From NCBI RefSeq assembly GCF_949628215.1, contig NC_134282.1, positions 8,331,223 through 8,395,222 on the forward strand: DNA of 64,000 nt, in the 5' to 3' direction. This document shows positions 44,301 to 56,448 of the stretch, one piece after another. The notes under the pieces are model-generated. The model was not told the origin of the DNA, ran no database searches, and saw only the letters and a list, made by a program, of their open reading frames with translations. Numbering within the stretch: position 1 is the first letter of the stretch; each line of letters begins with the position of its first letter. This DNA is from Phalacrocorax aristotelis. Its lineage: Eukaryota > Chordata > Aves > Suliformes > Phalacrocoracidae. The translations under genes and the position numbers were made by a program.

Positions 44301-47300
44301 GAGTATGTCATCACAGAGGAGGAGCTGAATGTGTGTGCATCTGGATGGATGGACAGGTCATCCTACAAGCAATGTAGACTTATTTTATTAATAAAAGTTA
44401 AAACTTGTGGACAAAAGGTACTTGTTACATCCTGAAACTACCTTATTATGAACAAGAATACCCCTCTGAAAAATTAACCCTCAGACCTGGCAGCATAGGT
44501 ATGGCCTGTTGGGAAGAGACCTTGGCACTTGATATGCCCTCACTCTTGTCCTAGCCTTGTCTGGCCACAGGTCTCCCCACGCCAGGAAACACGACAACAA
44601 ATGAAATGCACAGGCAGCAATATGCAACTGCTCAAGCATTTGCCCTGGCATTGCTTACTTCAGTAATGAAGATATAACCTGTAACATCAGTCTTGCCACA
44701 TACAGTATATAAGGTGTGGAAAGAGTTCAGGTGAAACAGGACTTGAGCAACAATGGTTACGAGCCATTTTACAAGGCTGGTAAAACACACTAAATATACT
44801 CAGCAACATTTAATGGGTATCAGCTTTATCTTCAAAGGCTGTGAAGAAAGAAGCAGCAGCACTGAAAAAAAAAAAAAATCAGAGGAAAGGCTGTATGCAG
44901 GGTGGCATTTAGGTGTTTGTAATTTTGTTGTTCTTAAGTATACAGTAACACTTTAGACTGCTCCTTCACTTAAGGTGTCAGCTCTGGCAACAACCAGAGA
45001 CCAGATAATTTATAACAGTTCTAACCCCTAGGGAACCAAGCATACATTTAAAGCACTGTTGTTAGCAAATAATCAGTGACAGCACAGAGAATTATAACCA
45101 TGATATAGTCCAGGGGAAAAAAAAAATTCTTACTATGTGCTTGATACTAGTAGCCTTTTTCTTGGCAGGGCTTTGAGTAATATTTTAAACAACTTTCATT
45201 CTCCAATACAATTACTTTTAGAACAAATTTTTAAAAACTTACAAATTTTCTTTGCATTTCCAGCATACTGTTTCTCATATTTGACATCATCCTGTCCATT
45301 GCAAAAAAAGGTTCCCCAAAATCTGCATCCTGCTAAAAGAAAAGACATTAAAATTAAAACAAAGTCTTCTGACTTTCAAGTTCTGAAGCTGGTTCTTTTA
45401 CATGCATTTTTTAATGCAAATCACACCATCAAAAAGGTTTTCACGGACTGCAATTCATAGACATAGACAAGCCAAAATGCACCTTTTCAAATGAAAAATT
45501 GAAAGCTAGCATGGGGAGCTTGATTGTTAAGCTGGAGATAGTAGAAAGGCAGAAGTGAAAGATTTGTCACTCAAATGTCAAAATAAGCTCATACTGTGGC
45601 CAATTTACAAGAACTATTTTCATGTACCATCTAACCTAAATAGCCTCTGCTGTAAAAAGTACTATATGACCCTCCATGTGTTGTGATCTATTGAAGATCA
45701 AACTATCTCTGTTATGCAAATCCTTAATGCATATGGAATCACACTGAAAGTCCAACCCAACAGACGTAGCTGTTCCTTTGCAGAAGTAGTATACATTACT
45801 CATAAAAGGACAGTGTGGAAAAATCAGAGAACCATAATTTGGTATTTTAATAGCAGCTTAAGTACTCGATGCTATAGGTATATTCAACAAAACATTGATT
45901 TGTTATTTTTAAATGAAAGCAGAAGATCCAGCGTTGCACAAAGGATAGATACTAAGACAGATTTACACGCGCAGAATTTTATTCATAGGATCTGTAGGTG
46001 GTGGCCTATACCGGCCATACTGATGAAAGCTACCTTTGGAAGAAAACAAACACAAAACGGATACAGAGACAGGGAGATAAAGTAGGGAAAGGGTGAACCC
46101 TCCTAAGCAACCATCTGGGAAGACAGCAAAGCTGTCCCAAACGAGCATCCTCCTCTGGGCTCCTCTCCAGGACAGCAGGTAGTGATGATAAAGATGATTT
46201 TCACTATGCCTTTCCTTTCCTACTATGAACTTTTCCTCAGGACCTGTTCAAACTCCCTACTGGGCTGCCTGGTTTCTGAAATGAGCGGCTCTGGTTGAGT
46301 AAGCTAGTTAAGAGCAAACACCACATAGCAGTTGGTCAGTGAGCTTCTAGGCTCACACAGGCCTAGCTGCTTCCCAGGATGGCCGCTGTGCCACCACTAC
46401 GCCCTGCTCCACAGGGGTGAAAGCTGTGGGGAGAGCAGGGAAAACGGCTCCCAGGGGCTCTGCAAAATGCAGCAGCTTCAGCAAGAGGCAGGCTGCCGGG
46501 CTGCGCGTAGCGGCCCTTCGCGCAGCTAAGGGGCTATGAAACACCAGGATGTTAATGACAAGAGCAAACACCCCACGTTCCTCCAACTCCTAGAAATACA
46601 TAGAATTAAATTTATTTACTTTCCTGTAAATAGCTATGTATTTAAAAATAAAATCTGCAGTTTAAGCACAAAACTACGTAAAGTTAGGGTGTAGAAACTC
46701 TTCAGTTTTCTTGACTAGCAAGAAATCTGACTCCCTAAGGGCTATCAAAACCTCTGGGCAATAATTATAGACAATTTAGGGCATCAAATCATTGCAAGTG
46801 TCAGTAACTCCAGAAAACTGCCTTCTACAGATAGAAGCCTGGACACTGACCAATGACATCACATAGCAATCAGCTGTACCTCTGGAATTATATGCCACAG
46901 ATTGTGGTGGGAGGAATAAAACCAGAGCCTGTGCAGTTAATAACAAAAGAACTTTGATTAGCTAATACATGTTTTGCATACAGAAAGTTGCCAATTTGTG
47001 CTTCTGCAAAAGATAATTAAGTAAGTAAAACTTTAAAATTTGAAAATTCGAAGACCCATGCCCATTTTTACCCGCTCTACAAGTGAGAGCCACTCACTCT
47101 CTAAGCTACTGGTTTTCAATCTGAGGACTAATTAAAGCCTTCCAAAGGAAGCAAAAACCTCCATGAGGGTCATAACAATGAACTTGTTTTTCCTCAGGTA
47201 CTTTGTACAGATATTGTACAAGGTATTCCAGAGCCCAAACAAACTACAGCTGAAAAACCTTCCAAGCCCTGTTCCAGTGGAAATTCTGTCTCCAGAAGCT

Positions 47301-50300
47301 GGCCTGTCTTAGCTGTGACCAGTGCTACAGGTCTTGTTGGTATCCACACCCACAAACACACTCCAAGCCACTAGCATCCATCTACAGGCAGCACTCAGAG
47401 TTCGGAGTCTCTCTCCAGGGATTATTTCACTCATATCTATCAGAGATCAAGCACCAACGGATACATTGCCAAGCAGAAAAGCCAGCTGCCAAGCAGTAAC
47501 TTTTCCAATCTTGATATCAGCATATTTAGTCTACCTCCACATTTTCATTTAATAAGGAAAGAATAATTTAAAAAAAACACCTTTCTTTAATTACATTGTT
47601 CTATGTATCTAGACACCAATAGAAGCAGTTTGCAAGCACACTGAAACTAGCCTTTGTCCATGCTTTAGTTATGCTGACAGTATGCACATATAAGCAAGAG
47701 CTACAAGTATTAGCAAGAGCTCCTGGGATACTAACCACTCTACCAAAGCCTGCAAAGGGCATGAGGGAACAGGTTGTTGCCTGGAAGAAAAAGGACCAGC
47801 ATCTTTTAGTTATTGTACCTGTTATCAGATGCAGCAGAAGTATCTAGTGCACTTTTGTATACAGCAGGTGATATTAAACATTTCTGATCAAAAAAACCAG
47901 TCATTCAAGAGGACCGTGGTCATTTATGGTATGCTACAACAATATAACATGAAGTAATCTCTGAATATATAGAAGTAATATATTTAAACTAATGATACTG
48001 GAAAGCAATAGCTGTCACCACATTTAATAAGTCATATGAATATGTATGTTCTAGAAGCACTTAAAGCTAGAAGTTGAGAAACATTTGTGTACCGTAGCAA
48101 CCTTTGTACTACAATTATTTAAAATGTGGCACACTGCTTCAGGCCTCAACCAGTTCTCTGAAAACACTTTATTCTAGTCATGCAGTAGAACCCCATCACT
48201 GAAAGTTGATTAAAATCAACAAATCAATAGTCCTCTTAAGGTAAATTTATGTAATTAAATTTCAGAAGGTTGACATGCAATTTTAGAGCTTAAAAAAATT
48301 AAGTGATGCAGCTGACCTGTTCACAAGCACTCTTTATGTATTACAAGAGATTAATGTAAATATAAAGGTATTTATTTGAAATAGCCATATATTCCTTGCA
48401 ATAAACAAATGAAGTTTAACTTGTCAGCAGTTTCAAAGGTCATGGCAAAAAAAGTTCTAGGTAAATCTATCATCATATACAGAACCACCCAAAGACAAAT
48501 CCCCACAAGCAAATTATATTCTTCTGTAGTTGTATAAATAGATGTAGCTATAAACACCGGCAAATACAGTTCCTGTTTGACGAACTGATATTGAATATCC
48601 CTATATGACAGGGCAATGAGATGCTAGAAAACAAATTGATGTTTCCAGGAAACCAAGCTCAGAGAGTTATATAAAAGCCCACCTAAAGAAAGTTGGTTAG
48701 ACAGAAGTACCAAACACTTTACAATAACTTTAAGTACAAAAGGAAGGAATTATCCAATTCTTGAATACCTTTAGGAACTCCTTCTGACTGCAGTTCTGTC
48801 TAATATGTAGTGACAGAAAATAATAAAATACTTTTTTTTATATATATGTTGTGCAAAAGGATATCCTCAGAAATAAAGTTGTTAGTCATAAAAAGTTTAT
48901 AAACTCTTTGTTTTATAATACATACTAAAAGCTGTTAAATAGTTGCCTAATATATAGGACAATCAGATATCCAACCAAACCCAAATTACAGTATCTCTTA
49001 AGATGTTTTACCCCATTCCTCCTGCTCATCCTCCCCTCCCTCCCTCCAAGAGACTAAAAACTGACACTGCAAACCTGCTTAAGAAAAGCATTTTCAAATT
49101 TGAATGCTATATTGATGCACATTGACTTGTTGCAACAAAGTCTGTGCCTTGTAAAGCAGTTTTAGGTATGCTATAGTTTACTTAAACATAGAATTATAAT
49201 ATCAGTAATCGGTATGGGTAATTTTAACAAAGCGTATTTTCCATGGTAGTAAAGATATCCATCCTTTCCCACATAAAAATCTAATTATTTTAAGTGTTTG
49301 AATAATTTCTGGAGGGAAGCCAGTAAAAGCAGTTTGAGACTGTGACAAGGCTCAAATAATCAGTACTGAGTCTTCTGTGACATCTGGCAACTCTTAGGTG
49401 AAACATTAGGAACATTAAAAGATACTGGAAAGATTTTAGCAGGTGTGGAATTCTTTTGTGCTTATCAAAATAATGCAGCACTCTTGCACCTTTAACTCCT
49501 TTCTGTAACCATAGATAAAGGTTTTCTATGCCTCACATTTATCCCTCCCTGCCAAGAACAAGGGATACAAACCCCCAAGATATTAGGGTATGGTTTGACA
49601 TATTCTTTTTCCTTTAGAAAAAGAAGTCTGATCTGTTTTTAGGCATCTAGTGAACCAAGGCCTAAGAATCTGCTTCAGTAGAGGAAAGATCATGCCCCAA
49701 TTAGATCCAGCAACATCTATATTTGACACTAACTGGCAATGTACGAGCACGGAGGAAGGAATCTGACAGTTACCCTTTTGACTTGTAGGTGACAGTCTGT
49801 GTTTCAGCTATGTTTATTAAGCTCTAACTATCTAGGTTTGAACAACCACCAACAAATCTGGCTGAGTTCCACAAGCCCTTGTAATCTGTTTTGTCTTCCA
49901 ACTGTTTTTTTTTAAATCAAATGCAACTCGTTAAAGTAAGAGGTCATTCCGTTGCAAAAATATTTAGCCTGGTGGAGGGAAAGGAACCAACTTCAAATGT
50001 ATAACCTTTATAAATACAGCAATTAGATAAAGTTTAACTACAGAAGTGTAAGATATAATTGTCCTGCATGCCGAGAGAGTTGAAAAGATACTTTATGTAA
50101 AACATAAATCATTGCCAACGTCTGTTTCAGCTGATAATTTACAGAAATGCTAGGTTTCATATCAATTTCCTTGATCTTTAATTCTTAGTGTCTTGTATCT
50201 AGAGAAAAGATTAAGAATCAGATTAAATGCAGAACGCGAAGCCTTTATTCACAGTTGCAAAGTTGAAGCAGGGTTTAAAATATTTGTGTAGATAAATTTA

Positions 50301-53300
50301 GGTGGCTGAAACACAGGTTAGGCCTAAATAAAACTTCAACGTACTTGACACAAGATACCAAAGTGCAGAGCAGAGGCATAAACATAAAAAGGTATCTTTT
50401 TAAGTCAAGTTAGCATAAAAAAAGGAATTTAGTGTTCAAAGAAGGCTCTGTCTTTGGACATTTTTAATGCCTTTCTGCAATAGAAACATTTAATACAAAA
50501 CATTTATTAAACCAAACTCTTGATAAATATGTTTGGCTTGTTTCATTAAATATTGTCCATGCAGTGTTCAATAACATAAAAATTTCCTACTAGTCCTAAC
50601 AGAAACAAGTTTATCAGTGTTCAGTAATAAATGCTTAAACAATAGGCCATTAAGGAACCAAGAGAGAGATTATTCATGTTTTACTCAGTGATGAAACAAT
50701 CTGACCAAGGTTGCAATAGCTGAGCCAAGCCTGTTTCCACCAGACCAGATTTAACAGAAATGGAAATGTAAAGCCGACTATATTACCAGTAAGTGTAAAT
50801 TCCATGTAGCAATCCTCAGAGATTAAGAAAATACTTACTCTGCGATTTCCTCTTAGTGCAACCCGAGAGTCCTGGCATGCTCTTCGATCTACTGTTCTCT
50901 CCCCACCATCTGTTATACTGAGAAATGGATCTCGTCCAAAAGGATCAGAAAATCCTCTCATCATCTGCCGCATATATTCATGGTGTGCAGCAAAAGGATC
51001 GCTGAAAAAGAGATATTTCACAGAGAAAGTCATCATGTTTTATTCCAAGCTATGTAAAATGGCTCTGAAATTTTTAAAACTCAATTTTTTAAAATCATTC
51101 CATATGGTTCTTTATTCAAATTCTTTATTTTAATAGGACCCAACTGGGCAATTGTCTGTTCCTCACAAACTCTCACTTCTTCCACTTTTCTTCCCATCTT
51201 GCAGGTTGGTCGGTCATTTTAGTTCTTTTCTCAGCTGCCTTCATTGTTCTCCTGTGCAATGGGTGTCAGTAATGCTTTTTCTCTTTCCTCATCTTTTCCA
51301 AAAACATTCCATCCTCTGCAGCCATCCTTCACTCCAGCCTATGTTTACTATCTGCCAGGAACTATAAAACTGACCTGTACTTTATTTATCACTACTTCTA
51401 CCTCCAACCCCTGATATTAAAAATCCTTTTTCTCTGCTTTGGAAAAAAGATTCTTACTAGCTTTTTGCTTTCCTGATAGCTTTCCCTCCTCTTCTCTCCT
51501 CTTTCTAGACACTCAACCTCTGCTTCCAAAAACCTACAGAACCCCATCACTCATTCCAAAGCTTGGCTTGCAGGTAAACCATTGCTAAACTTGCCCTCCA
51601 TTATTACTTAGTTCTTTGCATTCTCTGATTTGGCCAGGAACTAAAGATTTCAAATTGAGGCCAAAAGGAGCCAAATTTATAGCGTGCTTCTGACAAAATC
51701 ATATCATCAGTCCTGTTGCCTGTAGTCCAAAGCTACAAATTATTACTTCATACAAAAAACATGCTTCGTTTCCTCTCTTCATCTCCACTCTAATCTTCCC
51801 CTTTGCTGTTCTGCTGAAAGCCATTTTATTAACATTAACAGTCATTTCTCAGGTATGCTTACTTAGACTTAATAGCACCTCACCTTCCTTCCCATCAATT
51901 TCCTGGCACTCCCCAGACACCTCACACCCTCCTTCTCTCCAGGACATCGCAACCTTTCCCATCACATCTCATGCCTCCAAGAAGAAAAGCTTCAGGTTGT
52001 TCCTCTGACCTTCAAGACCCAATCATCTCTTGCAAGTTCCCTGAAAGTTTTTCTATTCTCCCCAGCCCTTATCTCCAGCCCCATGAAAACTAGTTGCCGC
52101 ACCACGTGGCCAATTTGATCTCTTCACTTTGTACTGTCTCTTCTTGTGTTAAAGTTGCATTTATTTTTTCCTTTTTAAGTGAAAAAGAAATAAGGTTACA
52201 AACATAACACTGGATTAATTTCCAAACAATATTTTTTTAAACACGACAATATCCCTTTAAGGTGCACACATGCTTAACTCACTCCCGTGCAAACAGACCT
52301 TCACAGTTCAGAAGTAGTTTTAACATTGTCATTAAGCAGACCCTAATCTACCCTGCTCACATGACTGCTAGCTTTAATTTCAGTCCTAATGTGATAAGCA
52401 GCTCACACACAGCAAGCGTCCCCTCACTTTTCACAGGATGAAGAACAGATGGAAAAAGTTGCCACGCAAGCCAAGATGAGGGAAGCACACAAGCACTACC
52501 ACAGCATACGCATACTTCCATCAAATCTATTTTGACACCACAAACTTCAGATAGGTTTGGTTACCAAACCAGAAATAAATATGAATGTATTCCATCAGTA
52601 ACTTATGCATAACAAAATTTCTTCCCAGACCCTTCCAGTTCAAAAGAAGTAGGGCCCTCATAAGTTAACTACAACACATCACAGGCAAAACAAGATTCCA
52701 CAAATTTAATGTAGATATGAAAAACTGGTTGAATTTAATGTGCTCAATATGCCATCATACATCTCACCTGACATAAAATAATGCTTCATGCCTTGTGAAA
52801 CTGTCCTTTTTGCCTTATTTCAATTTCTCTGGCAACTTCTCTTGGCCATTCACCCTCCAGTACATCTATTTGATAAACTCATACCTGAATCTAAAACCAT
52901 GGGGTTCTGATTTTTTGGGTTTGTTTTTTGGTTTGGGTTGGGGTTGTTTGTTGTTGTTGGTTTTTTGTTGTTGTTTTTTTTGTTTTGTTTTTAAACAAGA
53001 AAGGTCTAAGAAACAATTTAGAAATACAGCTTCTATCAGAAGCAGGGAAGTAAGATACATACTGTGGAGTGACAGATTTAGGAACAAAACTGAAGTCTCC
53101 CAGTTTCCTAGGGACATTCTAAGGAGTCATTCAAACAAAGATCTAGTGCTGTCAAACCTTGATAGAAATACTACATTTTCAGTATGTTCTGGAATAGCGC
53201 AAAACCAATAGAAAGTCAACAGGGAATCTGTCCGGAAGACAAGGCTTCCAAGGAATTAAACCTACCACCTTGATGGCTCTGATGACTGAAAGTCAAACCA

Positions 53301-55976
53301 TAACTAAAAAAGGAGTATGTCACCCACACAAAATATGTATATATATACACACACACATAAAACAAGTCAAAGTCTCTCCAGTAGAGGATGCAAGATCTTA
53401 AGTTCTTGATTCAAATCACAGATTTTATACGACAGCAACAGTTCAGTTTAATTACCATTGATCACATCTGGCTTAAAATCTGACATTTTTTTAGCTGGGG
53501 GGAAAGATATTTTTGATGAGACAGACATGAACTTCTGCACACTTTGCGCTACTATACCACAAAAGTGATGGGGAAAAAGAAAGGGGGTTCTATAAGGGTT
53601 TTACACACCGAATTTGTGCCTTTGACGTATTAAGTGCTGTAAGTCATTTTCAAAATTAAGTTCTGGATGGAACAAACAATTTGTACATTTGTTGTCCACA
53701 TATGCAAGTGAGCATTTTCACTAAGGTGTGTCTTGCTTGGTGAGTTCTTGTATGATTCAGGCTTAAGCTCCCAAGTTTAAGGCTTTATGTTCCAGCTGAA
53801 GCCCTTTATGGTGTTTTAAGTATAATGTTACTCCTTACTTCAGTGTATGTTTCTGGTCAGCTGAAAATCAGTGTCCTAGAACGATAAATTCAGTTTATTA
53901 TTTCTGAAAACTGTACTTCATATTAGATACACTTTTTTTTAGTTAGGAAGTTATGTAAACCTGAAGATGCAAAATCACACTGGAGATAACACCTGGAACA
54001 ATAAAAGAAAAGCTGTGTATTGGTAAATTAAAAACAGAGGCCAACTGCACTTGGCAGAGGAGATGCAAGTTCTGCACCTGTCCAAGCTACTAGGGACGAA
54101 ACTCAGCTGGGCCAGGGCAGCGCTTTGGCTGACAGACCAGTGCTTCCCCAGGACAGCTGCTCACAGATGGAGCCATTTCTTTTAAGCCAGGCACTATTTC
54201 CAGTTCAGCAGTCAAAATCTCTCCTTGTGAGGCAACACAAGCTTATTAGTTTCCAGAATAGTGTAATCTTATCTGAAGTAATAAGCTCATTTCCCTAACT
54301 ATATGCAAAACAGATTTACAGGGACAGTGCCAAGAAAATTAATATCAATCTCTTTCTCTCATCTCTTTCACACACGCTCCCTTCCTCTATCTCCTGCCAT
54401 CTTTTTTTTTTCTCAGATTTTTAAACTGCATCAGTGGCTACAATAAAAATGCATAAACAAAAATGAATAAATAAGAGGAGAGCAATTCATATTTCAAAAG
54501 CACGCTACAAATTACTATAAACAAGAGTTAATTTCCATTATTATTTTAATTTCATGCAGAGGATTTGCATAGTAAAGTTTTCTGCATAGTGCATCCTACA
54601 TATAACTGAGTTGTTATAATAGTGTGCATATTCCTAGAAACCAAGCGTACTAATGCATCTTGCACAGCTTTAGAAACTATCCCACTGCTAGGAACGTGCT
54701 TTTGCAGCTGAGCGCTAGATTCTCCTTTAAGAGGTACAAACCCAACCTCAGGGAGAATATCCTGTAGCTAAGGGATACAGCCAACAAACCCACAGCACAG
54801 GGCCTGATGTTACCCTTCCCCATCCACCCACTGGCACTACCCCTTACTTTTGCTTATAACCAAGCTCTACATAGGAAGTACCATGACTTTCGAAAAACTA
54901 AACCACAAGTTTTGCTGAGCTAAATCATCAACATCCATTCAGGAACTCAGTACAAGGAGACAGACGGTTTGCCTTCACTGGTCTTCGTGTTTGTTTTAAT
55001 GCAGGAATGCATTAAAACAAATGTTTTAATACAGGAATGTAAGTTTTAATGCAGGAATGCCTGACGTTATCTTTAGCAAATGCATTAACAAAATGAGCTC
55101 AGAAACAGCGTACAGTGAAAAAAACCCAAATAAATCCAGAAAAGCTAGGACATCCCACACCTGCCCACTTTCTAAGAAACTGAAAAAAAAAACAACCCCA
55201 AATATCAAGAAACTCAAACCAACGGAGGTGAAGATTCCTTCTCAGTTGCTGTCACTATGAAATTAGGATTAAGCTCTTCACTGCGCTACGTGACAGAAGT
55301 TACAAGCATTGCTGAAGAGGGGAGCAAGAGACAAGGCTCTGGTATTTCATAGAATCTCAGAATGCCCTGAGCTGGAAGGGACCCGCAGGGATCATTGAGT
55401 CCCGCTCCTGTCCCTGCACAGGACAGCCCCATATTCACACCATGCCTCTGAGGACGTTGTCCAAGTGCTTCTTGAATATCGCCAGGCTGGTGCCGCGATG
55501 CCTCCCTGGGGAGCCTGTTCCAGGGCTCCACCGCTCTCTGGGTGAAGAGCCTTTCCCTAATAGCCAGCCTACACCCCCCCAGGCACATCTTCCTGCCGTC
55601 CCCATTTAACATCACCGGCAACACTTTAACCCCCACGCACGCCGGTTTAACGGGCGCTCCGCGCCTGCGGCTACTTCAGACAGCTGGAGAAGCGCGGCTG
55701 CGAACCGAACCGAACCCCACCGGCCGTTAAGGCCGGCCAGAGACGCGCCCTCCGGAGCGACAAGAACCCCGGGGGACTTCTTCAGGCGGCGGCGGCGGCG
55801 GGAGAGCGCTGCGACCTCCCGGCCGCCTCCCGCCCACCCCCTCACACAACCCCGACCCCCGCCCTGAGGCTGGGCCCCCGGAGGCCGCCGCCCGCCCCGG
55901 GGCGCGGGGGGCCCGGCGTTGCCCCTCACCGGAAGAAGGGGTCCTCCTCGAAGCAGCGCCCCAGCCCACCGAACAT
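41231..55976 (-). CDS. MLF1: MLF1, myeloid leukemia factor 1, complete 7-exon gene
   Basis: Adaptor protein that binds 14-3-3 and shuttles between cytoplasm and nucleus. It is linked to haematopoietic lineage choice and is abundant in ciliated tissues. Exons: 55930-55976, 50839-51001, 45243-45329, 44234-44362, 42981-43140, 42269-42401, 41231-41333. They total 822 bp, 273 codons plus TAA; human isoforms are about 268. Signatures: start M-F-G-G-L-G-R-C-F-E-E-D-P-F-F, the FSDPFGRDPFLSI block, SSSVMTYSKIGDEPPKVFQA, the most conserved stretch SGLEKMAIGHHIHDRAHVIK, TFDEEWQKEI and a basic tail ending V-P-I-K-S-S-K-K. The 14-3-3 site equivalent to human Ser34 reads R-G-F-S-D-P (31-36). All splice phases agree. 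The start is in a CpG island and is the family's M-F start. Confidence 0.97.
42269..42401 (-). CDS. MLF1: MLF1 exon 6
   Basis: Completes an Ala codon and adds 43 codons plus two bases: Q-T-F-D-E-E-W-Q-K-E-I-M-K-F-K-P. Donor GTAAAA. Confidence 0.96.
42981..43140 (-). CDS. MLF1: MLF1 exon 5 (conserved core)
   Basis: 53 codons plus one base, with GLEKMAIGHHIHDRAHVIKK and G-D-E-E-L-N-Q-E-F-I-N, the most conserved MLF1 block. Donor GTATGG. Confidence 0.98.
44234..44362 (-). CDS. MLF1: MLF1 exon 4
   Basis: 43 codons, phase 0 to 0: SSSSVMTYSKIGDEPPKVFQ, then A-P-G-G. Acceptor GCTTGTAG, donor GTAAGT. Confidence 0.97.
45243..45329 (-). CDS. MLF1: MLF1 exon 3
   Basis: 29 codons, phase 0 to 0: FFAMDRMMSNMRNSMLEMQR. 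The acceptor is a tandem TAGCAG (NAGNAG), so an extra Gln is possible. Donor GTAAGT. Confidence 0.94.
50839..51001 (-). CDS. MLF1: MLF1 exon 2 (14-3-3 site)
   Basis: Completes Arg16 and adds 54 codons: HHEYMRQMMRGFSDPFGRDP, ending G-N-R-R. Acceptor CTTTTTCAG, donor GTAAGT after AGA. Confidence 0.96.
51150..52150. other. Pyrimidine-rich stretch in MLF1 intron 1
   Basis: About 1 kb of strongly C/T-biased + strand (purine-biased in the MLF1 transcript), with the densest part near 51480-51510. No family recognised; possibly an old degraded repeat. Confidence 0.4.
52911..52994. repeat. G/T-rich low-complexity tract
   Basis: About 85 bases of almost pure G and T, with GGGTT and GTTGTT units, in MLF1 intron 1. 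It is the longest of three such tracts. Confidence 0.75.
54993..55060. repeat. Three 18-bp direct repeats with interleaved inverted repeats
   Basis: GTTTTAATGCAGGAATGC occurs at 54993 and 55043, with a two-mismatch copy at 55023. The interval 55001-55030 also contains ATTAAAAC/GTTTTAAT pairs able to form hairpins. Lies in MLF1 intron 1. Confidence 0.85.
55345..55622 (-). mobile_element. CR1 LINE fragment in MLF1 intron 1
   Basis: The left end reads catagaatctcagaatg and then gctggaagggaccc, a CR1 3' end in - orientation. The - strand encodes RLFTQRAVEPWNRLPREA, the C-terminal end of CR1 ORF2. It is truncated, and its right end meets the MLF1 CpG island. The right boundary is approximate. Confidence 0.85.
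55930..55976 (-). CDS. MLF1: MLF1 exon 1 (start)
   Basis: 15 codons plus two bases, ending E-D-P-F-F and splitting an Arg codon. Donor GTGAGG. Lies in the MLF1 CpG island. Confidence 0.96.
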
Positions 55977-56044
55977 GGCCGCGGCTCCCCGCCGGTGTGA
56001 GCGCCGCCCGCCGCGCCTGCCCCCCACCGCCGCCGCCGCTCCCC

Positions 56045-56050
56045 CACGTG
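56045..56050. promoter_or_regulatory. E-box CACGTG in MLF1 promoter
   Basis: Palindromic E-box (USF/MYC/TFE type) about 70 bases upstream of the MLF1 ATG; the - strand context is TCACGTGG. Confidence 0.5.
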
Positions 56051-56125
56051 ACACGGTCCCGCGACGCCACTGGCTGCCGCCGCCGTGACGACTGAGCGGG
56101 GGGGCGGGGCTCGGCGGGGGCCGCC

Positions 56126-56139
56126 GTTGCCGTGGTAAC
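56126..56139. promoter_or_regulatory. RFX X-box in MLF1 promoter
   Basis: GTTGCCGTGGTAAC differs at one position from the palindromic X-box GTTRCCATGGYAAC bound by RFX factors. About 150 bases upstream of the MLF1 ATG. Confidence 0.65.
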
Positions 56140-56434
56140 CGGCACCGCCGCGCTGGGCCCCGGCCCGAAGGTTCTGGAGCGGGGCCGGGCGGGGAGCGGG
56201 GGCCAGCGGCCGCCCCACACGTAGGGACCCCACGCTGCTCTTCCCCGGGCTGCCTCCCCCGGGGCCGCGCTTTGCCCGGCCAGGCCGCGGGGGCCGGCCC
56301 GGCCCGGCCTCGCTGGGGGGGTGCAGGCCCCGGCGGGGAGCGGGCCCGGCCGTCAGCCCGGCTCCTGTCAGGCGTTTGCGGGTCGGTGCTGTCGGCACCG
56401 CTCCTCGGCAGTTTTAAAAATAGTTGTATTTTTT

Positions 56435-56448
56435 CCAGTAGGTGGCAG
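56435..56448 (+). promoter_or_regulatory. CTCF core motif
   Basis: CCAGTAGGTGGCAG satisfies every position of the core consensus CCASYAGRKGGCRS. It lies on the shore of the MLF1 CpG island; the orientation is + strand. Confidence 0.65.
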
